DNA of 39,994 bases from Chromatiaceae bacterium (GCA_013426805.1 JACDZG010000062.1:1-39994); one strand, 5' to 3'. Positions 25,757 through 33,628 are shown, numbered from the stretch's first letter. A program made the numbers and translations. The notes: generated by a model not told the origin, from the sequence alone.

Positions 25757-28591
25757 TTATACGGTCCTCGAAAGGCGAAAGCCGAGGCCGCTGTTGCGGC
25801 CGGACGGCGCGCCCCTGACGCGGCACGCCGCACGGCAGTCGCCGGCGGCGTCGCGCCAGGCGCCGCCCCGCATAACCCGGAAGGAGCCCGCGTCAGGGCC
25901 ACTCGGCGCTCTGCTCGCCAGTGGCTGCGCAGTGCTGACGCTCAGTGCAGTATCTCTGCGCCCGATGCCGAGTGCACCGGCAATACGCCGCCATGTGCTC
26001 GGCCGCTGTTGACCACTGCGCTGCGCAGTAGCACTCGCTGCGAGCGCAGTGGCGAGCTGCTGGTAGTAATCCTTTGCATACCAATCCGCACACCACTCCC
26101 AGCAGTTACCGTGCATGTCGTAGAGCCCCCAGTTATTCGCTCGTCGCCCGCCGACCGGGTGGAGCCGACTGTCGGCATTGTCGCTGAACCAGGCATAATC
26201 GCTCAAGCAAGCTGGATCGTCACCGCAGCACCAGCGGGTGGCGGTGCCGGCGCGGCAGGCGTATTCCCATTGGGCCTCGGTGGGCAGCGCATAGCGCTCG
26301 CCGGTCTGGGCGCTGAGCCAAGCGCAGTAGGCGCTTGCATCCTCCCAGGAGACGCCGACCACGGGCAGATCCAGGGCCTCGCGGCTGATGCCGCGATTGG
26401 CGTAAAAATCGTTCTTGCCGGTCTCCAAGTGGTATTCGCTGCCGGTTTCCAGCCATTCCGGCCAATGGGTGTCGCTCGCCTCGCAGAAACGCCGGTACTC
26501 GCCCCAGGTGACCGGGGTGCGCCCGAGCGCGAAGGCCGGGAGCTCGACCGGATGAACCGGCTGCTCGTCGGTATCCCCCTGCGCATCGCCCATCTGAAAG
26601 ACTCCGCCGGGAAGATAGACCATCGCCGGGGCGTCGCCCGCCGCCGCGGCGCCGACTGGATCGGCGCTGTTCAGGTGATCCCGAAAGACCTCGTAGGGGG
26701 CGAAACGGCGCGGTGCGGGCGGTTCAATGATGGGCGCGGGCGGCGCGGCGCCAAGGGTAAAAGGGTAAGAGGAAAGAGGGCCAGTCCTCGAAAGGCGAAA
26801 GCCGAGGAAGTCGAGGCGGTTGGACGGCGCGAACCTGAAGCGGTACGCCGCACGGCAGAGGTCGGCGGGGCTGATCCAGGCGCCGCCCCGCATAACCCGG
26901 TAGGAGCCCGTTGCGGGGCCACTGGGATTCTCACTCGGCGGCGGCTGCGCAGTGTCGGTTACCGCGTAGGGTCCGCTGTGCGGACCGGGCGTCGCGTTCA
27001 CCTCAGGGTCGCTGGTCCGCGTAGCGGACCCTACGCGCTGCTGCGCAGTGTCGGTAGCGGTTACCGCGTAGGGTCCGCTGTGCGGACCGGCCGCCGCGTT
27101 CAGCTCAGGGTCGCCGGTCCGCGCAGCGGACCCTACGCGCACAGCGGAGCCCGCGCTCACAGCGGACCCGCCGGGGTTCGGTTCGTCGTAGCCGGCATAC
27201 CAATCGGCGCACCACTCCCAACAGTTGCCGTGCAGGTCGTGCAGGCCCCAGGCATTGGCGCGCTTGCCGCCGACCGGGCGGGTGCCGTCACCGGCCCGAC
27301 CGCCATACCAGGCATAGTCGCCGAGTTGCCCCGCGTCATCGCCGAAGCAGTAGAGCCCCTCACTGCCGGCCCGGCAGGCAAGCTCCCATTGGGCCTCGGT
27401 CGGCAGCCCGTAACGCTGGCCCGTAGCCTCACCGAGCCACTCGCAATACGCCTTTGCATCCTTCCAACTGATGCAAACCACCGGATGGTCATCGGCCTGT
27501 TTGAAATATGGGTTGCGCCAACTGGCATCCTTCCTCTTGACCCACTCGGTCTTGTCCCAGACATAGGCGCCCTCGCCCGTCTCAGCCTCGGTGCGGTACC
27601 CGCTGGACTCGACAAAGCGCCCGAACTCACCGACCGTAACCGGATACCGGCCGATCGCGTAGTGACTGAGCCGGACCGGATGGGCCGGACGTTCGTTGTC
27701 CCTGCCGACACCCTCCGGGCTGCCCATGCGGAAGATGCCGCCGGGGAGCCAGACCATGGCGGGGCCGGGTTCCGTGCTGCCCGCGATCGGGTCACGAAAT
27801 GGCGTGGGCGCCGTGGGGGGCTCCTCTACAACGGCCGGCGACTCGGTGCTGTCGGGTGGAGCCGGAGTACCTGCACCGGAAAGGTCCGGCACCAGCACGC
27901 CCTCGACCCGGCGCATCGCGCCCGCCGGACCGACCAGGGTCAGGCGTTGCGCGAGCGCGGCCGGGTCGCGCAGCAGGCGCGCGACCTCGGCCGCGTAGTC
28001 CAGCAATTGGGGATGGGCCGCGAGGTTCTCCCGCAGGGCCTCGGTCAGGCGCACCAGGCGAGCCAGCTCGGCCGCGGGGCAGCCGCCGACGCCCGCGCCC
28101 GGCGCGGCGGCGGTCCAGGCCTGGCCGAGGGCGGCGGTGATCTCACGCGCCGCGGTGCCGCGGTGCTTTTCCAGGTAGGCCATGGCCGACCACTGCTCGG
28201 CCTGGAGTTCGGCCGGGCTGAGCCCGGCGCCGCCGCGGCCCAGGTGCCGGCAATAGCGCAGCAGCAGACGGGCCGCCTCGCGCATCCGCGCCGCACCGTC
28301 CGGCGCCGCCGCCAGTTCGGCGATCAGAACGGCGCGCACGTCCTGATCGAGTGCGAACTGTTCATAACCGATCGGCCGGCACAGGTCGGACAGCAGCAGA
28401 TCGGCCTCGCTGATCCAGGGGGCGCCGCCGCAGTCGGATAAAAAGTGCACGCGCAGATAATTCACCAGTTCGGGGGTCAGGATCAGCGGCAAGGCGGCGA
28501 ACCAGGCGAGCCGCCGATGGGGCTCGCCGAAGCGCCGCGCAAAGCGCGCGATGCGCGCCGCCGCCAGGTCAGCGGGCAACACCGCGGTCAT
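25757..28591 (-). CDS. DGR target: helical N-terminal domain plus two FGE-sulfatase (C-type-lectin fold) domains, each with a variable region
   Basis: A 944-residue protein from ATG 28591, overlapping the vWA stop (ATGA). Residues 1-235: helical domain (LTPELVNYLRVHFL, SEADLLLSDLCRPIGYEQFA) common on MoxR/vWA-linked FGE proteins. Residues 278-603: FGE-sulfatase domain 1 ([55 protein letters not shown]). Residues 655-944: domain 2 with the same motifs and [15 protein letters not shown]. Each ends in GFRLSRT with a VR at 561-601 and 904-943. Loops between WCADWY and RVMRGGAW are expanded in both (about 100 and 65 residues). The second catalytic cysteine of true FGEs is not obvious, so binding rather than catalysis is likely. 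Probably the sensor or effector-specificity subunit of the operon. Confidence 0.93.
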   Translation of the reverse strand: MTAVLPADLAAARIARFARRFGEPHRRLAWFAALPLILTPELVNYLRVHFLSDCGGAPWISEADLLLSDLCRPIGYEQFALDQDVRAVLIAELAAAPDGAARMREAARLLLRYCRHLGRGGAGLSPAELQAEQWSAMAYLEKHRGTAAREITAALGQAWTAAAPGAGVGGCPAAELARLVRLTEALRENLAAHPQLLDYAAEVARLLRDPAALAQRLTLVGPAGAMRRVEGVLVPDLSGAGTPAPPDSTESPAVVEEPPTAPTPFRDPIAGSTEPGPAMVWLPGGIFRMGSPEGVGRDNERPAHPVRLSHYAIGRYPVTVGEFGRFVESSGYRTEAETGEGAYVWDKTEWVKRKDASWRNPYFKQADDHPVVCISWKDAKAYCEWLGEATGQRYGLPTEAQWELACRAGSEGLYCFGDDAGQLGDYAWYGGRAGDGTRPVGGKRANAWGLHDLHGNCWEWCADWYAGYDEPNPGGSAVSAGSAVRVGSAARTGDPELNAAAGPHSGPYAVTATDTAQQRVGSATRTSDPEVNATPGPHSGPYAVTDTAQPPPSENPSGPATGSYRVMRGGAWISPADLCRAAYRFRFAPSNRLDFLGFRLSRTGPLSSYPFTLGAAPPAPIIEPPAPRRFAPYEVFRDHLNSADPVGAAAAGDAPAMVYLPGGVFQMGDAQGDTDEQPVHPVELPAFALGRTPVTWGEYRRFCEASDTHWPEWLETGSEYHLETGKNDFYANRGISREALDLPVVGVSWEDASAYCAWLSAQTGERYALPTEAQWEYACRAGTATRWCCGDDPACLSDYAWFSDNADSRLHPVGGRRANNWGLYDMHGNCWEWCADWYAKDYYQQLATALAASATAQRSGQQRPSTWRRIAGALGIGRRDTALSVSTAQPLASRAPSGPDAGSFRVMRGGAWRDAAGDCRAACRVRGAPSGRNSGLGFRLSRTV
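25767..25889 (-). other. DGR variable region VR1 (3' end of target gene)
   Basis: 123 bp aligning gap-free to the TR. By eye 18 differences, all at TR adenines (Asn codons become Arg, Asp, Val, Gly, Ser and Phe). The invariant 3' segment CCTCGGCTTTCGCC...CGAG, followed by GACCG rather than TACCG, is the candidate IMH. The gene stops 8 bp beyond. Confidence 0.96.
26787..26909 (-). other. DGR variable region VR2 (internal, end of FGE domain 1)
   Basis: 123 bp aligning gap-free to the TR, with about 15 differences, all at TR adenines (Asn to Ile, Ser, Leu, Phe, Asp, Tyr). The substitution set is independent of VR1. It is followed by the same invariant IMH-like segment and GAC, but lies inside the gene, ending about 340 codons before the stop. 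Confidence 0.96.
26945..27145 (-). repeat. Palindromic repeat array translated inside FGE domain 1
   Basis: Two tandem units (starting 26945 and 27041, about 96-102 bp) each contain GTAGGGTCCGCTGTGCGGACC-type cores and an inverted GGTCCGCGTAGCGGACC core, the same palindromes as at 20.74-20.90 kb. They are in frame and encode RVGSATRTSDPEVNATPG and PHSGPYAV-like stretches in the loop just before VR2. Confidence 0.85.
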
Positions 28592-29652
28592 CGCCCCGCC
28601 CGGCCGCCCAGACCGCGCAGGGTATCGACGGCGTTGCCGAACCCGTCCGTGGTCATGGGGAACATGGGCACCAGCAGCGCGATCAACTGCGCGGTGGTCC
28701 CCGGCCAGCGTTCCGCGGGCACCGGGTTGAGCCAGGCCAGCGCACCGGTCAGCCGCTTGAGTTCGACCAGAACGCGCGCCGTATCCTGAAAACGCTGCTG
28801 CACGCGGCCCCCGCGGGCAGCACCGGCGTCGCTCACCAGCAGGACACTGGAGCGGGGGGTGCAGTCGGCGAGCAGCCGCGCCAGTTCCAGCGGCCGGGTG
28901 CGGTGCGGGTCCGCGTAGACCAGCGGCGGCGGGACATTCTGAAAATAACCGAGATCGACCTGCCCGAGCCCGGCGGCGACGGCGGTCTGCACCAGGTCGC
29001 GGGTGAGCCGATGAAAGGGGACCATGGACCCGCCCTGATCCACCAACAGGACCAGATGCCCGTGATCGGTGCCGCGGCGCGTCAGGACCGGCCGGTCGAA
29101 ATAGCCCTGGCGGGCGGCCCGCTCCACCGTGGCCGTCAGGTCGAGCTGGTCGCAAGGACCGTCCTTGACCGGCCGGCGCAGATAGCGCCAGGTATAGGCC
29201 ATGGTGCGGCGCGAGACCGGGTCCTGGGTGACCAGCGCGGCCGTCTCGCGGGCCGGCGGCGGCGTCGGCGGGGCCGGCGCGCGCACCGGCAGCGGCATGA
29301 CCACCGGGGCCGGCGCGGGAGACGGCGGCGGCCGGGCGGGCAGCGGCGCGGGCGGCGCGTCGGGCGGCGGCACCGGTGCGGGCGGCGGTTCCGGTGCGGG
29401 TGGCGCGGGGGCCGCGGCCCGCTGCCGTGCCAGCAGGGTATCCGCCTGCCCATCGAGCGCCGCGTTCTCGCTCGGCGACTTGCACCAGAGCAGGCGCAGC
29501 AGGCGCTTGAAGCTGTCGTCATCGGCGCCGGCGCGGCCGGTGTCGAGCGCGCGTCGCGCGGCCAGCAGTTCGGCGAATCCGAGCGGCAGACCGGCCCCGC
29601 GCAGGTGCAGGAACAGGTCGAGCAGAAGATCGGTGCGCGGGTCCGTGGGCAT
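28588..29652 (-). CDS. vWA-domain protein of a MoxR-vWA system
   Basis: A 354-residue protein from ATG 29652. Residues 1-75 are an alpha-helical CoxE-like segment (LFLHLRGAGLPLGFAELLAA, FKRLLRLLWCKSPSENAA), 80-135 a Pro/Ala-rich linker, and 140-354 a von Willebrand A domain. The MIDAS start LVLLVDQGGSMVPFHRLT has DxGxS in place of the usual DxSxS, and VLLVSDAGAARGG supplies the later acidic loop. In MoxR-vWA pairs the vWA protein bridges the AAA+ ATPase and the client. Here the client is presumably the translationally coupled FGE-domain protein (ATGA overlap). MoxR is 33 nt upstream. Confidence 0.9.
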   Translation of the reverse strand: MPTDPRTDLLLDLFLHLRGAGLPLGFAELLAARRALDTGRAGADDDSFKRLLRLLWCKSPSENAALDGQADTLLARQRAAAPAPPAPEPPPAPVPPPDAPPAPLPARPPPSPAPAPVVMPLPVRAPAPPTPPPARETAALVTQDPVSRRTMAYTWRYLRRPVKDGPCDQLDLTATVERAARQGYFDRPVLTRRGTDHGHLVLLVDQGGSMVPFHRLTRDLVQTAVAAGLGQVDLGYFQNVPPPLVYADPHRTRPLELARLLADCTPRSSVLLVSDAGAARGGRVQQRFQDTARVLVELKRLTGALAWLNPVPAERWPGTTAQLIALLVPMFPMTTDGFGNAVDTLRGLGGRAGR

Positions 29653-29685
29653 CGGCGGTTGGATGCGTGGCGTGGGCCGCGGCGC

Positions 29686-30666
29686 TCAGCCGGCGGGGCC
29701 GGCAGCATCGCGCGGCCAGTCCACCCGCTGCTTGAAGAGCAGCTCGGGGAACGGCAGCCGGGTGCCGTCGCGCAGCGCGGCGATCGGTGCCGGATCGGCC
29801 GTGCCGACCCGCCGGCCCCAGGCCCGACCCAGGGCGCGCAGCCAATCCAGGAGCTCACTGGTCCCCGGCGGCTTGAACAGATTGCCCTGCGCGCGCAGCG
29901 CGAGGAAGCGACCCACCGCCAGTTCGATCAGTGCGGGTTCCAAGGTCTCCGCGGCCGGTTGCGGCGACGGCGTGGCCGCCGACCCATGCGCGGCGATGAT
30001 CTCCCGCAGGCGTTCAAGGTCGTTGGGAAATTCGAGATAGCTGTAGATGCAGCGCCGCAGGAAGGGCGCGGGCAGATTGCCCTTCTCCTTGTTGCTGGTG
30101 ATGATGACCAGCGGCGGGTGCAGCGCGCGGATGGGCGGCAGCCGGGCCTCGCGGATGCTGAACGCGCGCGGATCGTCCAGCACGGTCAGCAGGTCGTTGG
30201 GGAAGTCGAGATCGGCCTTGTCGATCTCGTCGATCAGGACCACGGCCGAACACTCGGGAACCTGAAAGGCGCGGCCCAGGGCGCCGAAGGTCACATAGTT
30301 CAGGGGCTGCTCCGGATGGCGCTTGGTGCCGGCACGGCGCCCCGGCAGTTGCGCCAACTGCACGTCATGCAGGCGCAGGATGGCGTCGTAGCTGTAGAGC
30401 CCGTCCTGGGCCTGGCTGGTGGAGCGCACCGGCCAGAAGTAGAAGGGCAGCCCGAGGGTGGCGGCGACATGGCGCGCCAGTTGACTCTTGCCGCTGCCGG
30501 CCTCGCCCTCCAGCAGCAGGGGGCGGTCGAGGTGAATGGCCAGATTGACGGCCTCGATCAGCGCCGCGGAGGCGATGTAGGGAACCGGGTCCGGCGCGTC
30601 GGGGTGGCGTCGCCCGTCAGGCGAACGATGCTCGGCGGGCAGTTCAAAGGGGCAGTCGGTTGTCAT
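29686..30666 (-). CDS. MoxR-family AAA+ ATPase
   Basis: A 326-residue AAA+ ATPase from ATG 30666, with AAGGA 8 nt upstream. Walker A LLEGEAGSGKSQLARHV (about 52-66), pore-region FYFWPVRSTSQAQDGLYSYD, Walker B SAVVLIDEIDKADLDFPND (140-158), sensor 1 LVIITSNKEKGNLP, arginine finger FLRRC, then a C-terminal lid (LKRLREI-like helices). MoxR proteins act as chaperones that remodel or activate partner proteins through a vWA adaptor. It heads the MoxR-vWA-FGE segment, 167 bp downstream of the preceding gene. That gap shows no gene, so an internal promoter there is possible. Confidence 0.94.
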   Translation of the reverse strand: MTTDCPFELPAEHRSPDGRRHPDAPDPVPYIASAALIEAVNLAIHLDRPLLLEGEAGSGKSQLARHVAATLGLPFYFWPVRSTSQAQDGLYSYDAILRLHDVQLAQLPGRRAGTKRHPEQPLNYVTFGALGRAFQVPECSAVVLIDEIDKADLDFPNDLLTVLDDPRAFSIREARLPPIRALHPPLVIITSNKEKGNLPAPFLRRCIYSYLEFPNDLERLREIIAAHGSAATPSPQPAAETLEPALIELAVGRFLALRAQGNLFKPPGTSELLDWLRALGRAWGRRVGTADPAPIAALRDGTRLPFPELLFKQRVDWPRDAAGPAG

Positions 30667-30833
30667 GGCTCAGATCCTTCAGGTGGGCGGGGTGCCGGTG
30701 GTGACACCGTTCCAACCTTTCTGCGACCGCGCTGCTGCCGGCCGGGTTTCCGCTCGACGGGTGTTGCGGGTGCCGAGCGGTCGGACTGACGCCCGATTCA
30801 CAGTTGTCTGCGGTCACACTGGTGATCATCCGA

Positions 30834-31859
30834 TCAGAGCGCGGCGCAGCGATGCAGCAGTTCATGTGGGATCCTCATCGGGTCACCTTGCGTCACATCC
30901 AGGATGGTCCGCGCCAGCAACCGGGTCCGCTCGGGCGGATGTCCCTCAGGCAGACCCCAGCAGGTCAGCCAGTTCAGCACGTCGTTGTAGCTCCAAGTGG
31001 TCAATTCGATCTCCAACAAATGTTCGGGTCGGAAGTCATCGACACGGCAGCAGTCGACCGCGGCCAGCGCTTCGGGGGGCACCGCACCGCCGAACAGCAG
31101 CAAGGCGACCATGGTGACCGTCCCGGGTAATTTCGGCACCGCCAACGCCAGGTCCGCCAGCAACTGACGCCAGAACACGGCGACCATCCAGTGCACGGCA
31201 TCAGGATCATCCAACAGATATTCGCAGCAATCGATCTCAATCAAGACAACGTTCCCGGCCTGCAACGAACGACACAGGGCCGCGGTCACCAGGCTAACTT
31301 GCGCAGGAGCCGGCAGGCCAAGTGTCAGGTCAAGATGCGTGGCAAGACCGCGCAGGACCGCGCTGACGTCGGCTTTGTCAGCCGTGCTGAGCGCGACCGG
31401 GCGATGGCAGAATTTGCCCTGAGCGGTCTCTGCTCGCAGAATTTTTTCGACACATCGTGCGCAAAGGCGGCCATTGCCTTCGCCGGACCGCTGAATCATC
31501 ACCAGAGCCGCGCGAGCGGTATCAAGCTCAGCGTCAAGCAGTGCTCGTATCCACTGCCGCAATTGCTTGAAATCGATGCGGTGCAAATGCTTTTCCAAAA
31601 GCGCGTCGACCCGTGCGGAGTCGCGTCCAGGATCGGATAACCCCGTGCCCTCGGGCAAGGCCAACTCGAGTTTCGCAATCTGCTCCTCGATCTTTTCCAT
31701 CCGGGCGCCGATCTGATCGGCTTGTTGCTCAGCCTTTTTCTGGATAACGGCATCAGCCGTGATGGACGCCTGGGTCAGTGCGGCTTCGTACTGTGGCGCC
31801 AATGATTCCAGGTACTTTTCGAGCGCTTCACGCCGCCTCGCGCGACTGTCCATGATCAC
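30834..31859 (-). CDS. Protein with coiled N-terminal module and inactive-STAND-like domain
   Basis: A 341-residue protein starting at GTG 31859, overlapping the CHAT stop by 4 nt (an ATG at 31853 is an alternative). Residues 15-70 are a coiled segment (QYEAALTQASITADAVIQKK, AEQQADQIGARMEKIEEQ) strikingly like the last 45 residues of the upstream CHAT protein. Residues 90-130 are helical with LEKHLHRIDFKQLRQWI. Residues 200-341 resemble a P-loop-less STAND module: GNVVLIEIDCCEYLLDDPDA, VHWMVAVFWRQLLADLALAV, GTVTMVALLLFGGAVP, followed by winged-helix-like helices. No Walker A is present. Probably an adaptor that docks the CHAT effector; the inactive-STAND assignment is tentative. Confidence 0.7.
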   Translation of the reverse strand: MIMDSRARRREALEKYLESLAPQYEAALTQASITADAVIQKKAEQQADQIGARMEKIEEQIAKLELALPEGTGLSDPGRDSARVDALLEKHLHRIDFKQLRQWIRALLDAELDTARAALVMIQRSGEGNGRLCARCVEKILRAETAQGKFCHRPVALSTADKADVSAVLRGLATHLDLTLGLPAPAQVSLVTAALCRSLQAGNVVLIEIDCCEYLLDDPDAVHWMVAVFWRQLLADLALAVPKLPGTVTMVALLLFGGAVPPEALAAVDCCRVDDFRPEHLLEIELTTWSYNDVLNWLTCWGLPEGHPPERTRLLARTILDVTQGDPMRIPHELLHRCAAL

Positions 31860-33337
31860 CGCCCGTCCCCCCGATTCCTTTTCAATGCGTGTTCCAATCG
31901 CTGCATGTCACGCTGGACCTTGTCGGCCTGTTGCTGCGCCTTGACCTGAATTACCGCGTCAACCGCGGTAACACTTTGATTGAGTGCCGCGTCATACTGC
32001 GCCTGAAGCAGCGCCAGCAACGGATGGGGCGGGTCGGCCGGAGGGTCTTCGTCCTCCATCTGCAACAGCCGCCCGCCGTCGCCCTGGCTTGACCGCAGAT
32101 AGAGCACCGGCCGGTACCACTCATCCGGAAACCGCGGTTTCATCCTGAGCTGGACCTGATGCAGCGACTCGACCAGCGACAGGCCGGCACCCAGGGCCGC
32201 GTAGAGATAGTCGGCGAAGGCCTCGGCCGCCTTGGTCTCCAGCGGGAAGGGCGAGGCGATGACGGCCGGGACCAGGTCCATCAGCCGCTGCGCCAGACCG
32301 TTGAACACATCCTCGCCGCGCCGCCCGGTCGCGGACTTACAGGCATTGAGCACGACCAGACGCAGATCGCCGGCGAGTTTGAGGGTGTCACTCACGCCGT
32401 CGATACCGACCCAATCGGGCCGGCCGGTGGCGGGGTCGGTCAAGGCCAGCAGACCCTCGGGTGCGCCGTGGCGCCGGAAGCCGCAGTCGGCCCGGCCGCA
32501 GGGGGTGTCGTCCAGACCATGCGAGATGCCGCGGCACTGTTCACAACGCCAGCCGAAATCGCCGTGCCCGGCGAAGTGCAGGATGGTGGGGGTCGCGCCC
32601 AAGGCGAGCAGGGCTTTCTGGAGACCGTCGAGGCTCGCCGGGTCGAGGGCTTGGATCGGCATCCGGCCGGCACCGGCGGTGTCGGCAAGACCGGCGGCGA
32701 TGCGGGCGTGGTCCTGAAGCGCAAGCCGGGGCAAATCCGGCGGATCGCTGTGCAGGACCAGGACCTGCAGCCGGGGGGCGGGCGGCGGAAGTCCGGACGC
32801 GTGTTCGTAGAGAATGTAGCGGCCGACCAGCAGGTCGCCCTGGGGCAGTCGGTGACCGTGCAGCAGTTCCCAGGGCAGGCGGAACAGCGTCAAGTCGGTG
32901 GGCCATAGCTCCAGACGCAGATAGACCAACGGGCGCTTGCGCACCGCGCCGGCGCCTTGCGCGGCAAACAGCGCCTTGATCCGGGCAGCGAGTGGATCGA
33001 GCAGCAGTTGCACCAACCAGCCCTGAACCTGCGCGCGCAGGCGTTCACGGTGGAGGTCTTGCCCGCTCAAGGTCGCGGGGCCGGGGGTGGCTGACGGATG
33101 CCGCAACAGGCCCCAGACCCCGAGACGCGCGATCTCCGGCGCGGTGAAGTCGTACCGCAGATCGGGGCTCTGATTCAGATCGAGGGCGCGCTCGCAGAGT
33201 GCGAGATCGTCCGCGGTGAACGGCAGCGGGAGCGGACCCGCCCTGCCCTCGCCGCCGTCCGGCAAGCGGAAGCGCAGGCCGAGCGCCCGGCCGGTGGCAT
33301 CCAGTTCGAGCGTGATCGCCAGCACCGACGCGTCCAT
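31856..33337 (-). CDS. CHAT-domain (caspase-like) protease with inserted zinc ribbon
   Basis: A 493-residue protein from ATG 33337. Residues 1-185 form an N-terminal all-beta/alpha domain with PLVYLRLELWPTDLTLFRLP. Residues 190-420 are the CHAT caspase-like peptidase: TILHFAGHGDF carries the catalytic His (about 258) and LVVLNACKSATG the nucleophile Cys (about 333), with VIASPFPLETKAAEAF and YRPVLYLRSSQGDG following as in the family. Between them a CxxC...CxxxxC insert (Cys 265, 268, 280, 285) looks like a zinc ribbon. Residues 440-485 are a coiled module repeated at the start of the next protein. Such CHATs act as suicide effectors in bacterial conflict systems. Confidence 0.92.
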   Translation of the reverse strand: MDASVLAITLELDATGRALGLRFRLPDGGEGRAGPLPLPFTADDLALCERALDLNQSPDLRYDFTAPEIARLGVWGLLRHPSATPGPATLSGQDLHRERLRAQVQGWLVQLLLDPLAARIKALFAAQGAGAVRKRPLVYLRLELWPTDLTLFRLPWELLHGHRLPQGDLLVGRYILYEHASGLPPPAPRLQVLVLHSDPPDLPRLALQDHARIAAGLADTAGAGRMPIQALDPASLDGLQKALLALGATPTILHFAGHGDFGWRCEQCRGISHGLDDTPCGRADCGFRRHGAPEGLLALTDPATGRPDWVGIDGVSDTLKLAGDLRLVVLNACKSATGRRGEDVFNGLAQRLMDLVPAVIASPFPLETKAAEAFADYLYAALGAGLSLVESLHQVQLRMKPRFPDEWYRPVLYLRSSQGDGGRLLQMEDEDPPADPPHPLLALLQAQYDAALNQSVTAVDAVIQVKAQQQADKVQRDMQRLEHALKRNRGDGR

Positions 33338-33340
33338 GCC

Positions 33341-33499
33341 TCACCCCTTGCGCTGCTCCACGACCTGCGCGGTGACTTCAACGGCATCGATGAAGAACAA
33401 CGGGTTGCGTGCGCCGGAAGGGTCGGCCGGGCCGAGCAGGTCAGCCTTGATCGGTTCGATCAGTTCAGACAAAGAGATCATCTCGATCGATTTGTTCAT
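33341..33499 (-). CDS. Small protein resembling the trypsin-co-occurring (trypco2) domain
   Basis: A 52-residue ORF from ATG 33499: [20 protein letters not shown], then [20 protein letters not shown] and [12 protein letters not shown]. The pattern of an ISLxELIxxxxxxL helix, a loop, then LxFxxxxVExxxQV strands is that of trypco2 domains, which accompany trypsin- or caspase-like effectors in conflict operons. It is shorter than usual, ending soon after the first strands. The gap to the CHAT ATG is 3 nt, so it is the first gene of the operon. Coding status rests on pattern and spacing. Confidence 0.6.
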   Translation of the reverse strand: MNKSIEMISLSELIEPIKADLLGPADPSGARNPLFFIDAVEVTAQVVEQRKG

Positions 33500-33628
33500 G
33501 GGTTTCCGGTGACAGTCGCCAATCCATTCCGCTGAGGAACAGCCGATGATGATACTCGCCCGACATCTTCCGGCAAACCCACGGGCGAGGTGTGGGTGCG
33601 GTCCACGGTGATGGGGTCGCAGCGCGTA

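Noticed and set aside
26009-28441. Plus-strand open frame of 810 codons
   Set aside because: Antisense to the FGE target gene; composition is low-complexity and no motif is seen.
28592-29485. N-terminal extension of the FGE target to 29485
   Set aside because: The extra residues are an Ala/Gly/Arg-rich out-of-frame reading of the vWA gene; the ATGA overlap at 28588-28591 gives the natural start.
28903-30789. Plus-strand open frame of 628 codons
   Set aside because: Antisense to the vWA and MoxR genes, which have full motif sets.
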